Shown here one piece after another: positions 38,716-51,460 of a DNA stretch of 64,000 nucleotides (position 1 is its first letter; the number at the start of each line of letters is the position of its first letter). A program made the translations under genes and the position numbers. The stretch is from NCBI GenBank assembly GCA_034620365.1, contig JAQGEQ010000162.1:248001-312000 (forward strand), given 5' to 3'. This stretch comes from Pegea sp. RAD2-039 (Eukaryota; Chordata; Thaliacea; Salpida; Salpidae). The notes below the pieces were generated by a model. That model did not search any database, was not told the origin of the DNA, and saw only the letters and a program-made list of their open reading frames with translations.

Positions 38716-38989
38716 AGAAAAAGAAATGGGTCCAATCTTATTGGTTAGGCTGTGACACTTGTACTGATGAGGATATAGAATATGAGAGACCCCTGTCAAA
38801 GCATCACAATGCAGAGAACTAACTGGGGATATTTGAGGATCTAGCAAGCTAGATAGAACTATAGAGAATTATCATAAAGCTGCAAGAATACTCGACAACC
38901 ATACAGTGCACACAGCTTCTAAACTCATACCGTCCACCATCTCAAGCCTCCTAGCAACTGGATTACAAGCGCACGCCACAACGCCCGGC
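38716..38989 (-). ncRNA. 7SL/SRP-Alu-domain-like RNA, about 274 nt, unit III
   Basis: Starts GCCGGGCGTTGTGGCGTGCG on the minus strand, with GTAATCCAGTTGCTAGGAGG and the same 3' arm and T-rich end. It lacks a few bases near the 3' arm (a CAGTACAT repeat unit) present in unit II. The Alu-domain loops are unchanged while single substitutions scatter elsewhere. Confidence 0.68.
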
Positions 38990-39987
38990 GAAGGAAATTT
39001 ACAAAATTAATTTTCAAACTTTTTCTTTGATGATTATTTTTCTGCTTAAACATTATGTTTCAAATTTTTTAGCCTATCTTTTAAGAAAACACTTTTAAAA
39101 ATAATTTTTATTCATAATTGTTTATTATTAAAAACATTTAACTAAACTTAGTATTTTAAGTTAATTGAAGTCAAGAAACTATTATTAACCTTGTAAAATT
39201 TTTTTAACATTAAATGTTACCACTAAAATTTTAAGCCTTTTTATGAACCTTTTAATATTACAGCATTTAACATGCATTGGTAAATTCAATTTTAATTACT
39301 GAATTTAGCCTATAATTTTTATTTAAATTCTAATTATATTCATAATAAAGTTGATTTGCTCTGTTTTATTAAAGCTGATATTTTATGTAACTCTTGTTTA
39401 TCAACTAATTTCACAATTTAGTTTATTTCACTAAGCAATCAGTAATCACTTAACAATCTTTTAAACCAAAATTCCTTTAGTATTCCTTCTGTTTAACTTA
39501 TTCATTATTACTTACTCAATACAGCAATTTTTGTAAATTATATTAAAAAGCTTGTTCTTTCTTTTACTAAAAATTTGATAATTAAGTTAATTTGATTTTT
39601 ACTTATGAATATTATTTACAGTTTAAACTAAAACTAAATTTAACTATTTCTTTCATTAGATGCATTTTTTTATGGAAATGTCACCTTAACTAGCTTCACT
39701 GAAAAATACTAGAGAGTACTTATTTTAAAGTAAATTCTAATTTGATTCAATTATTTGTTTTATTTAGAATCATCTCATTCATCTGATTCTACGATCGTAT
39801 ACAACGAAAAAATCTATACAAGAAAAATAATTTAAATATCAACTATTAAAAATCATTCAACGTAACAGTCTTGATAAAGTGAAGTTGGTTTGCCTACATT
39901 TTAAATACGCCTTTTGTGTTAAATTAAATGTAAGACTATTTTGTTGACTGAAAAGTTTACAAAAATAATTATAGCAACTTGATTCTA

Positions 39988-40376
39988 TTAATTAAACAGT
40001 TTTATTATTAAACAATTAGTATTTGTAATGTTGTAGAAATATAATTTCACTAATTTTCTACCGTTTGCCTTTGATTGATCATCCACATTGTTAACCTTGC
40101 ATTTAAGAGCTTTCTTAGAAGTTTCAGCAGCTGGAGATACTTCAATAGGAGGCTTAGTAGAGTTCTTAGTTGTTTCTTCACAATCTTGGAAATCTTCTCG
40201 ACTTTGGCTGAGATCTGTTCAAATAAATTTAAATATATTTTAATTTGCTAAATATCAAATTCCTTTTGTGTTACGTTTTTTAAAAAGAAAAAGCAGTTTG
40301 AGCCCAACACCATCTCTTCCTGGCTAATCACCTTCTTGGCCAACAACCTTTCTTCCTGCTTCACAACATCTCCCAT
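39988..40376 (-). CDS. two-exon ORF of module K, unit III
   Basis: Exon 1 40332-40376 (MGDVVKQEERLLAKK) and exon 2 from 40214; the in-phase frame ISAKVEKISKIVKKQL stops at TAG 40050-40052, and the alternative frame (LSQSREDFQDCEETTKNS) stops at 39988-39990. The same splice signals as in unit II are kept. Unit IV lacks this gene because module K is truncated there. Confidence 0.4.
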
Positions 40377-41622
40377 TATGACTTAAAGGACACTTTTAAA
40401 TCTCTTTTTAAATACAAACAAAATTTTATTCTAAGCTTATACTTATCAACCTCTAAACAATTTTCTTCATACAAGCTATATTTCAAAACTCTATAAACTA
40501 AAATACAAGAAGAACAATGTAAGATATATTACAAAATATAAACTAACCAAAATTAAAAACCTAATCATTCAAAATTAGTAATACTTGATATAAAAGTGCT
40601 TTAAGTAATAAATATCAAATAACAAATTATGCAATTGAATGATTTATCAGATACTAAAAAAGTGTTTGTAGCACTAATGTTAATTTTTTTTTTCAATAAA
40701 GCTAATAGCCAATTTCAATTGATGTTATTAACACCTTACCAACAAAGTCTAATACAAACTATGATCAAATGAAATTAATAATTAAAATACTTAATCTGAT
40801 CCTAAAATGCATTCAAATCAAGAAATTATAGTGGCTTAGTTTTAAAAAGAATTCTGCAAGATCAGTTAGATTAACATAATTATATAAGTTTTTCACCTAC
40901 ATTCAAAAATTCAAGTAAAAAGATAAAAGTTTAATAACAATAGTTTGAAAAGAGTGTAAAATGACTGCCTAAAGTCAAATGATATAATAATTTCATGTCT
41001 TAGAATTATAGCATTTTCTTATACTGCATAACAGTAATTTACATTCACCAAGAAAGTTTGCACAATTTTTAATTTAACTAAATAATTGCTAGTTTATATA
41101 GTTTTATGGGTATTAATCTACTTTAGATAAAATTGAAAGATTGCGGACAGGGATAGAACATTTTTATTTTCAAGCCGTCTTCTTAAAAACTTAGTTTAAT
41201 TTGCAAATTAAAGCATAATCTTTCTCTAATCATATTTCATATTTTTAATTAAAATTTTAATTGTCTTCAATTCAAAAATATATGCGAGGAACTGGTTTTG
41301 TCATTTGTTTTAATACTTTTACTAATAAAATTACTCTTTGAAAACATCAAACTGAAACACTAATGATTTTGAAAAAATTTGCGATAAATGACCGTAAAAT
41401 ATTTGTAAACTAAGATTTCAAATAGTTCTTAAAACTATCAACAGATTCCACTATCAACCAAATCCCTATTTTGATTAAGTGGCTTGACTGCCTTCTAGGA
41501 TTTAAACACTTTAATATATTAATTAGATTAGGAAGTGATTTAGAGTCAATGGTTTTCTTGACAATTTGAAGAGAGAGCAGTGAGAAGGTTGATATGTTTA
41601 GATACGCTAACAGTTGTATGCT

Positions 41623-41642
41623 AGCTGATCATGTGATCAGCT
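41623..41642. repeat. inverted repeat AGCTGATCA-TG-TGATCAGCT
   Basis: Nine-base arms with a 2-base spacer in the T module of unit IV; shorter or imperfect in the other T copies. Confidence 0.6.
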
Positions 41643-42429
41643 AATGTTGTGTTTATATTTGCAAGATTTTTATCAGTAGCATAGTAAGCTGATGATTTCT
41701 ATAGCGCCTCTACTGGTTACTATTGTTTTGGTCGTTATGCTTCGTTGCTTACAAATGATTTCTGTATCACGTGTTTAACAGTTGTTTACAAAAACAGTTT
41801 CATATGTTGTGCCTGAAATAACCAAGTGTCTTACAAGATTTTGTTGCAATCGAAGCAGCGTTTTCGGGTTGATGAAACATATGTTGTTGATGACATCGGC
41901 AATTAATAATTTGTAATGGGACTAGAAGAAAGACTAATTATATCACTATTGGAGATTGCTAGAAATTGTTGTAAAATGTTGTAGAAATCATCAGTTGTTG
42001 TAGAAATGTTTACCTCCAATGTTAATTCAGAAACTATAATAAGAAAATTTTTAATGTCTCATATAGAGGTTTTGAAATTAAGAAACTAAATCACAAAACA
42101 TAAAACCATATCTGTTAATGAATCAGAATACAGTTGTATATTTTTAAAAGTTTATGAAAATGTAGTTTTATAAAAACCTAAATATTGTAGTTGAAGATTT
42201 ACTTAAAATAATTGTCCTGTTGGTTTTGATTAAGAATAACAGAAACAATTTAAAGGCCTTTGCGGCAGTTTATGTTTAAAAGAACTTGATCTATAAAAAA
42301 GAGAGAAAGCAATTTACTTTGTAGTGAGCAAATCAGTTAGCAATTACAGAAGAGTTTGATTATAGAAAAAAATTGGAAATTTTGAACTTTTATACTTGCT
42401 TAGTAAACTTCAGCAAAGCAACTGACAAA

Positions 42430-43370
42430 GAAATAACTTACAACAAAGAATGGTGCTCCCGGTGTCATTTTAGGGAAATAAACTCTCAAAGATCTCATAT
42501 GTCTTATCAAAAATAGTTCATTAAAAACCTCAAAAAAAGATAAAATACCCTCACTATCCAAGTCTAATATACCAATCTTACAAACAATTTGATTATTTTA
42601 ACAAGTAGCACCGACTTGAAGAATTTGCATGATAATAACATCTAGTATCTATCCACCGACTTGGAATCCAAATTAAGACTCTCTCGTTTGGCTTACAAGC
42701 AACAAATGCAAAAATATGTTTAAAGTTAGTTGATAAGAGCTTTGAAAACTTATCAAAGATGATCTTATATATATTTCAAAGAATAAAGATAATTATTTTA
42801 AAAGATTCATCTCACCAACAAGTCTTTATGAAACCACTTCACGAGAAACGCTGACAAAAAATTCAAAAACACAAAATTGATCATAATATGATTTTATTAA
42901 ACATTTTCTTCAATATAGAAGAATTGAAACAGAAAATAGAGTTGAGAATAAAGTTGTCTTATAATTAAAATAAAAACTTCCCAATTAGTCTTTGCTTTCT
43001 TGTTTTTGTTATCAAAGCTATCTTTGTGGATTTACAAAACATTGTTGCACCTAAAAATTAGTAGATGACATCAACATACTTTTGATTCTACAAATCTTCT
43101 TTTATAAAAGATACACAAAAGTTGTAAAATAAATTTTTTGATGAACAATAATCTGTAAAACTTTAGACTAATTCTACACTGATTATTTTTAATCATTATT
43201 TTAAATGATATTAAACAAACCAAATGAGAGTTTCTCCTAGTAAATCAATCTTTACATCAGCAACATACTCTTCAGTATTAACAAATTCTGTTGAATTCTG
43301 AGCCTTCATTTAATTATAGCTTTCCTAAGCCATCACAATATTCGAGACAAGTTTCTACCTTGTGATTGTG
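42430..43370 (-). pseudogene. module T/A: minus-strand exons, unit IV
   Basis: The EF-hand-like exon runs to the donor as FPKMTPGAPFFV; KVETCLEYCDGLGK is present near 43340. The equivalent plus-strand T-module ORF is disrupted by a deletion near 41905. Confidence 0.35.
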
Positions 43371-43389
43371 ATTGTTAATTCCAATTAAA

Positions 43390-43720
43390 TTAGATGTAAA
43401 GGAAAAAGTATTTATATGCAAATGAACCACAAGGTCGAAGATAAATGCAGGCAATGGAATGCTATAAAAATGAAATTGTCGATTTTGATAGACATGTTTG
43501 TGAATAAATATTCAATTCAACAAACTCACATCTGGCTGCAATGTGATTTAGATTTGATGATCGTGGAGCTATTATTTATCTAGCTGTTTTCTTGCTTCAT
43601 CTGCAGAATGGGTTTGTTTTGGTTCATGAAAGATGTTGATAAATATCTTCAAACTTCACGTTCTACTGCAAGTTGAGAGAACTGTTCATTAAACTGTTTG
43701 TAAACAAATATTTTGTTTTT
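43390..43720 (-). repeat. module R, unit IV first copy
   Basis: Overlapping frame FINIFHEPKQTHSADEARKQ intact. Confidence 0.4.
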
Positions 43721-44746
43721 GTATTCAAAAATTTATAAGTATTTATAATTATTTTGATGTTTTGTAAATAAATCAATAACATTTTCTTCAATCTAAATAT
43801 AAATTTCGAATTTATTTAAAATTTGAGAAAAAAATTGTAGATTTTGTGTTTTTTAAAACTGAAATAATTGAAATCAGGAAAAATTTTATTTGTGATTTAA
43901 AGCTGTTTAAACAGTTATACAGGTTTATCTTGTTAGATATGGTTTAATTTATATACTCTAGCAATTTTCTTTGAAAATTATAATCATAAAATTAATAGTT
44001 TAGTTTTATTTCAAATCTGTTCGTTGATATTAGATGTTTGCTGGGGTTTTTCAAGATAAAATTATAATAGGACTTCATCAAAACAACAAATATTTTTAAT
44101 GAAAATCAATGAAACCTGAATAATCTACAGCAACTGAAAAATGTTTAGATTTTCTCTGGTTGCATTCGGACATTCTCATCAGCTGACATTTGTCTAAATT
44201 GTCATCTGAATCTTCATTTTCCACCAGATAGTTTAAAAAAGTTGGAAATTTGACCAACAAACTCAGTAATTTCGAATTTTGAAGTTTTATTTAAAGTTAA
44301 TCAAATGGGTAACCAAAACTTTTATAAAAAAGTAGCTGATGATATAAATAATCGAAAATGTAATGTAGTTTTTACTAAGAGTTTTTTTTAGTTTAATACT
44401 GACCAGCTTCTTATAGAACATTTAGAAGCAGTTTAAATAAATATCTATTACTAACACGACTTTTAGATTCAATATTAATTTTAATCTAAATGAATAATCA
44501 AAACTGTGTTCATAGAAAGTAATAACAAATATACAATTCAGTTTTGATCTAGAGTTAAGTAATATAAAATGTAATTGTTCTTTAAAAAATCTTAAAAATA
44601 ATAAAAGTGATAAAATATTAATTATATCTATGTATATTTACAAAATACACTTAAATAAAAATCAAATTAAAATATTTATCATTATATAAATAATTTTATA
44701 AACAAAATAAAACAAACAGTGTGTATATATTTGATCAACATACATA

Positions 44747-44838
44747 CCATACAATGCCACGAAGCTTATAACCTCTAACCTTTCACTATCTCAAGCCTCT
44801 TGGTAGCTGGATTACAAGCATATGCCACAACGCTCAGC
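44747..44838 (-). ncRNA. short 5' Alu-domain-like RNA, unit IV
   Basis: Same short element 0.3 kb downstream of the unit IV PCGF remnant, unchanged in the Alu domain even though the adjacent gene has diverged. Confidence 0.6.
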
Positions 44839-45123
44839 GAATGTGATTTTTCAAAATATTATTTAAAGGCAAAGTGTTTTTTTTATATAATCTTCTCTTT
44901 CGAAAGTCACTTTTCAAATATTGATCAACTAAAGAAATAAAAGAGAAATGAAACAAAATTTAGTTTTGTTTGTTTACAAAAAACATTTACAAAAACATCA
45001 CATTTTTTCGATTTAGTAACCAGTTTGTTCGATGTTCTTTTTATCATGTGTTTTGCATGCCACAGTTTGAGGTGTTACATTTTTTCAAATAAGTTTACTT
45101 ACAAATGGTTGTTTTGAAACTTT

Positions 45124-45624
45124 CTAATAAGCGTTTGCTTCCATATGGGTTTTTGAAGAATGAATGCTTGTATTCATTTCTTCATCTCCTATCAATTCTT
45201 CGTTCTTGCGAGTAAATTTCTTCAAAATTTTAGGATTTAAAGGTTTTTTTGAGTTGTCAACAGAAGAGGTTATATTAAAGTCACTTTCATTATTTGTTTT
45301 ACTACACTCAGATGTTTCTGATGCTATTTGTGTTGACATCATGGAAGAAGGTTTAACCGATCTCGGCTTATATTGTAATTTCCAGACTGGAATCGGCTTC
45401 TTTTGCAACGCCCTTAAGGAAGATGTGCTTAAGGTCGATTGATTCTTGTCTGTTTTGTCACTATTAAATAAGTTTTCCTGTGACAGGACACCACAACTTT
45501 TTCCAATATAATTATATACTTGAAAATCGGGAGACTGATAAATTTCATTCTTATTTCTTTGATTTTTATCTATTTCTAAAAGAGATGTTATCGCTGACTG
45601 TATAGTTTCATTTGTCTGAGACAT
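45124..45624 (-). CDS. C-terminal PCGF tail, longest intact frame
   Basis: Open for 166 codons in unit IV, starting MSQTNET and ending HMEANAY. Rich in Ser, Thr, Asn and Lys, with no membrane segment, consistent with the disordered C-terminal extension of insect Psc/Su(z)2-like proteins. That comparison is by composition only. The same stretch in units I and II is split by a TAG and a frameshift. It may be only the remnant of the longer gene. Confidence 0.45.
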   Translation of the reverse strand: MSQTNETIQSAITSLLEIDKNQRNKNEIYQSPDFQVYNYIGKSCGVLSQENLFNSDKTDKNQSTLSTSSLRALQKKPIPVWKLQYKPRSVKPSSMMSTQIASETSECSKTNNESDFNITSSVDNSKKPLNPKILKKFTRKNEELIGDEEMNTSIHSSKTHMEANAY

Positions 45625-47106
45625 ATTTAAAGCACTCGTAGAAGCATGATCTGAAGTTGATACAGAGGTTTTCTCATCAGAATTGTGGGAAGAAAATGTT
45701 TCAAAGATGTTTTCTTAGTTATTCAAACTTGTGTTCGGAGTATTGTGCCCAAAATTCGTTGCACAATGATTGGATGAGTTGTTGTTTGTTTTTTACAATT
45801 CGATAGAAACAAAACATCTTTGATTATTAACCTTTTTTGTCGTTTTTGTTCAAAAATTAGGGACTTCACTGTTTCTCGAAAATTTTGAATAATCATGCGC
45901 TCATTATGCATTGATGATCGTTCTTTTTTCATATAAAATGTAAATCATTGTTAAGATATTCCTCATTGCACTCCAACACCACCTTTTGTTAAAACAAATA
46001 ACTTTTAAACCTTTTTTTCCAAACCAATATTTCTACTTTAACATAATTATAAGTTAAAAAGATACAAAACATGAAGATTTAAAAGTACACAAACTTGACT
46101 TAATTTATTCAGTGGAGTTAAAAACAATTATAATTTGTTTATATACTTAAACTTTCATTTGTTTAACAAACGTTAGATATAGTTTAGAAAATCGTTTGTA
46201 TTTTCTATGTCACTTATTTTAAATAAATACTTTTGAATCTACATTTTAAAAGTGCATAAAAGTATAAAATAATTACTTGAGTAGAGGTTTCCCGTCTATA
46301 TACACTTTCTAACTTGGTAAAAACAAGTTATTTAACTGATCTTACTGAGCTATGTTGATTAATAATGATTTTAATTGGATCAATCTCGGGAATAATCTTT
46401 ACAAAATGATTGTCCTCAACTTCATTGAGGTTGCTACAACAAAAACTATTTTTTGATGAAATGAATTTTTTAAGAATAAATTTAAAAACATACACAGCTA
46501 TATAATTGATAAAAAGAAATTTCTGATTAAAAAAGTCAACACAAACATTTTTCAAACAAAAGTAATTTTATAATCACCTAGTTAAATGTTTCACTTTCAA
46601 AGTATAAGCTCTGCAAGGATCTTCAGTAAATTCTAAGGGAAAAAAATATTGTAAAATTTAGATGAAAAAAAGATTTTTTTACAAAACGTTTTTTTTACCT
46701 CCTTGGCTTATCTGTGGATATATTTTTAATATATCTACAATCAGCCTTTCTAATTCTCTGTCCTCAAGAAATGGTTTGTCAGCATGATCATACATTATAT
46801 GATGGCAGGTGGGAAATGATAAATCGGTTTGAAGATGGTCTTCAATACATTTCTTACAAACTAAAACGAGTTAAAAGTAAATATTTCTCTGTTAAAAATA
46901 TTTAAAAAAGAGATTATTATATAAATAACCACTTAAAGAAACATCCTTACAATAGTGAAGACATGTTTTCAAAACCTTAACTTTGTACAGGAAGGATTTG
47001 CAGATATTACAATTGATAGTTTTTAGTATGAATTGATCAATAGACGTTAATTTGTCCATGTTTTTTTCTCATTAGATGAGGACTGAATCCAGGACAGATT
47101 CTGCAA
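45124..47106 (-). pseudogene. PCGF-type RING + RAWUL gene, unit IV copy, damaged differently
   Basis: Exon 2 (46699-46860) here is full length, 162 bases: the 13 bases missing from copies I and II are present and the frame runs through CKKCIEDHLQTDLS into PTCHH. The C-terminal region (45124-45624) is one open frame where the other copies have a stop. This copy has its own damage: the initiator ATG is AAG, the RING Cys before Pro is Phe, there is a TAA at about 45717-45719, an indel frameshift at about 45790, and about 100 bases are deleted at 45952. That deletion removes the end of the RAWUL exon and the following intron. It is the best template for the ancestral frame in exon 2 and the tail. 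Confidence 0.7.
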
Positions 47107-47999
47107 CTTGTTGCTTATCAAAAGGATATATTTGACAAATTAATTTATAAGTTAAACAATTTTATTGTTTTTAAAATTATTTTGACTCATTTTCATGATT
47201 ATACAATAAACATTGTATCCTAGATACTAAAGTTTTAATTTTGTCTCAAATTATCGTGAATTTTGAATTTAACACTAAAATAAAATATAAAAAGGTTTAG
47301 TAAAATAAAAAACGGATATTTAAAAATAAAATATTAAAAGTTAGTTACTTTTTTGCTGAACTTCGGGTTATCACCATGATTCAAAAGTTTCTTTTAACTA
47401 AATAGTTAAAATTGTTTGTATAAAGTTTGGCAGAATACCTTTTTCTAAAAATTATATTTTTCTGTAAAATTTTTACTCTTTCTTTAAACAGTTTCAGTCA
47501 TTTAAGCAAACTTTTTACCTCTTATTTCTTCCAAAGAATATGTTGCTTCTGTTACTCGAAGCAAATGTTAAAACAGATGAGAAAATAAGAATATTTCTTT
47601 TTGTTTATTTGCAATTGCATGTTATCTTCAAACTATAACTTTTTCTGTTGTTTGTATCTATTGGCAAATGGTCCATCACAAAAAATAATTTCTTATCGAT
47701 CCAAATTTTTCAACTATTTGAATACTTATGGAGGGTTAACTAGATAAGGTAATTATGAATATCAATAGTAAATTACTGTATAGCAATTATTTCATGCTAA
47801 TTTATATTTTAACCTATTGAACAGCTGAAACACAAAAATGTTTTGAGTACAACTACTAAATTGAAACTACATTACTTCTAATTTTTATAAGCTGTCACAA
47901 ATCAAAATTTAGCACAAGAAATACTCCACATTAACATGAGTTAGATAAAAATGTTTGGACTTAAATCATTTTGTTTTCAGCAGAATATTTTAAACCTTG

Positions 48000-48581
48000 T
48001 GAAGAAAGCACCAGAAAGATTCAAAACTGAATAACAAAAGTAACAGTCAAGAAATTGTTGATGAAGATGAAGATGATGAGGATTTGGTTGTAAATGTTTC
48101 TGGTATTAGTTACAAAGGTGACATTGAAGATGTTTTTGAGGAAGAAGAAAAAATTAAAGGTTGAAATACAGATCTATTAAATATCTTATTTATAATTGCT
48201 ACGAACAAGCATAAAACATCTAATAATCAAAGTAACTGCAAACTCAAACTTATTATTAATCAGCATTAACTTTTTCTAACATAAATTCTTCAAAACAAGA
48301 AAAACAAATTGGAAAAACAACCGGAAAAAGTGATAAAAATTAATTTTGTTTTTAAACAAAAGCTTAAATAAACTTGATTTATAAATAATTTGTTTGCAGC
48401 TGAAGTCTTAAAAGAGTCAAGTGAGGAGAATTTTAAAGATCAAAAAGATATTAGAGTGAAGGAGGAAGTTAAAGATGAAAAAGATTTTAAGTTAAAATGG
48501 AAACTTGAAAGTAAAAGAAAATTCCTGTGTGGCCGATTTAAAAAAAATTCAAACATGAATAAAATTTTTAGATCTTTTTAA
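48000..48581 (+). CDS. acidic/charged two-exon ORF, unit IV
   Basis: Longest version: the second exon runs AEVLKESSEENFKD, then QKDIRVKEEVKDEKD and KLKWKLESKRKFLCGR, to a TAA at about 48579. The first piece ends at a TGA just after EEEKIKG, where the other copies read through. The alternating Lys/Glu pattern would form a charged helix. No known domain seen. Position upstream of the PCGF gene and divergent from it is the same in all three units. Confidence 0.35.
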
Positions 48582-50090
48582 CTAAAGGAAACTCACGATT
48601 AAAAGATCTAAAGAAAGTCATTCTGATATGATTTTAATTTAAGAACATATATACTTACTGTTCATGAAAAACAAACACTTTTCACTTGCTCAAAATATGG
48701 AAGTTTTTTTTGCACAGAAAGATAACCTTAACCAAAATATACAAAAAGTTTATCAACATGTAACCTATGAAATGATTAACTTATAATCAAACATTACGAA
48801 AAAAGTTTTGTATATCATTTCAAAAAGTCATCTTCATAAGAAGTAGAAAGATTTTCTCCAGTATTAATCAAAGAACAAAACCAAAGTATTCATTTGGCCA
48901 ACAGGTGTTGTTCTGGTTTATAATTGAAATTGTCACCTTAAAATCTGCGCAACATATCAAAAACCGGATGAAATTATGCAATTGACAAATACAAAAGCGT
49001 CAAAAATGCTCAAATCTTATAAAATATTTCTGTTGATATAAACACTATACTTTAAGGTTTTTAATTAAAGTTATTCTGTTTTTGAAATTATTTTTTTGAA
49101 GTTATATTGTGCTTTTGAGTCATAATTTACTTTTTTGAGTTATACAATCAACTATTAGTAATAAGTAATATTATTTAAACAGACTTTTAGATCAGTCTCA
49201 CATTTAAAATTAGTAAAAATTCTCAGACAATTTAACAACAAATTCCATTTTATCTTTTGAATTCAACAAATTCTTAAAGATAAACACGACATTTTATCAA
49301 TAATAACTGTGCCTCAAGTTTTCTTGAAGTTTCTTCAGTATTTATATGAATGACGTAAAATTATTCTATATAAATACAACCTTCAGAAAAATTAATGGTT
49401 CTTGCCAAACACTCTGGTGGTAAAACAGTTAATGTTCAATCTTTATTAGAATCTGTTAATTTCTGACTTAATCAACAGCTAGGTACAAATTAAAAATTTC
49501 TACCTCTCGACAAATAAACTTCCAACATTTACTTCAACTAATTTTTAATTAGACAAAAACAAAATTTCTCATTATCAATTCATTAAAGACTTGATGATCT
49601 TTATCTCTCACTTAAGTTATTTACTGATAATTGGTTCATCTACTTTATAAAAAATTCACAAATCTTTTAAGAGCAGAGAGATATGGATACTCCCTCCTAA
49701 GGTCTTCACTTTAAAAAAGCTCTTTTAAATCTTCAATCCATTCTAAGATCATTTATCAGGAAGACTCCACTTAAAGAAAAGCATTGATTATTAGAAATAA
49801 ATGTTTGATCAATTTATTCATAAATGCTAAAAACGTATTTTTATGGTGACTTTGGTAGTTGACCTTTCATACCAAGAATTAAAATGAATTTAAATTTTTT
49901 TGAGACGTCCATCTATTTTGTAGAAGTTAGATTTATTCTTATGTTTTATTGTTCATTAACATTTTACTGATTTTATAAATCTCTTGTGGCACCCACAAAC
50001 GCTAAACTTTAAATGGTTAATAAATACAGTAAGGAGACTGTCTCCTTACTCTCATCATCTCAGAAGATCATAATTTTTGGAACCGTCGAA

Positions 50091-50165
50091 ATGGCGGTGT
50101 ACGAAAAATATAAAATTAGAAACTCACTTAAAAGTACAATAAGTGTAAGGCTGATTGTCTTTTAA
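50091..50165 (+). CDS. short ORF starting MAVYEKYK, unit IV
   Basis: Same 24-codon ORF as in unit II, with one Lys to Arg change. Conservation of the frame in two of three copies is the only support. Confidence 0.35.
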   Translation: MAVYEKYKIRNSLKSTISVRLIVF

Positions 50166-51129
50166 ACGTGCTGGCTAAATATTTTACGTGTTTCTTCTGC
50201 TGTCTTACAATTATAAAAGCAATTTTATAATAAATTACATAAAATTGTAGCTGTTTATGAATTTTTTTCTTGTTTCATGAAATTATATATTCATTATATA
50301 ATTCTTTTGCAATTCAACTTTTTTGAGGATGTGAAAATGAAGATGACTCCCTGGTTGGGTCATTGTCAGTGTCGGCATCATTATTTTCAATACCCTGATT
50401 ACTAATCACCGAAAAATTGTTTTGTTGAATTCAAACAATCAAAAGACAATGAAGACGTCACAACTGACGTATACGGCGTCATCTTCTTATATTTGTTTAG
50501 AAAAGGTTCCTCGCTCAGTTTAACTTAAAGTAAATTATATACATTTCATAATCAAGCTTTTTCTGGCTTATACTTTTAACTTCTAAAATTAAGTTTTGTT
50601 GATTTGTACTTATGAGCCAAAGATACCAATTAAACTGAATTGAAAGATAACTCAAGAACTCATTAATTGTAGTTTTATTATTACATTTAGATTTAGCAAA
50701 AACTCACAAAAGTTTAGACGAATTTCACAAGATATACACAGAAGATACTAAATGAAATTAATTAAATGAGCTTCTTTTACTTTAGCTTTGATTACATAAA
50801 AATTTGTTCATAAATTCCCTTCTTTCACTGATAACTATTACATAATTTCTAATATACAGTAAACACTAAATTTAATTCAATTATATGTTTTATTTAAATA
50901 ATTTTCTAATTCATCTGATTACATCTAATTATACGATTGTATACAACGAGAAATCTATACAAAAATTCAGTTCAACATCAAATAATAAAATATTACACAT
51001 ATACGAAACATAAAACCTCATTTGCTATTCCAATGTACTCGAATTTTTTTGGTCAAGCATTAGTTAATACACCTTGTCAAAAAAATACGTTTGTCCCAAC
51101 TTTTCTGTAAAGACACTTTCAGTAGTAGT

Positions 51130-51460
51130 GTATCAAGGTAGAATGTAAGACTTGAAGGAAAAAAAGTATATGCAAATGAAAGACTGAAAATAAAAATGAC
51201 AAGATGAATGTTATAATGATGGAACCATCGATTATAGCAGACAAATTTGTGAATGAATAAGCTATTGCAACAAACGAACATCTGGCTGCAATGTGATTGA
51301 GATTTGATTAGCGTGGAACTATTATTTATCTAGCTGTTTTCTTGCTTCATCTGCAGAATCGGTTTATTTTAGTTCATGAAAGATGTTGATAAATGTCTTC
51401 AAAATTCACGTTCGTCTGCAAGTTAAAAAAACTGTTTGTTAAACTGTTTGTAATCAAATT
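51130..51460 (-). repeat. module R, unit IV second copy
   Basis: TNVNFEDIYQHLS-type frame intact; the longer frame stops at FHELK, as in unit I first copy. Confidence 0.4.

Larger units (their letters stand above)
31360..41280. repeat. unit III (PKI type)
   Basis: T, A, R, Q, PKI block (34150-37760), a stretch not repeated elsewhere in the window (37760-38700), then K and S. Aligns with unit V from 31360 to 37760. Confidence 0.7.

Noticed and set aside
45164-45442. 92-codon plus ORF opposite the PCGF tail in unit IV
   Set aside because: Mirror of the real minus-strand tail; interrupted in units I and II.
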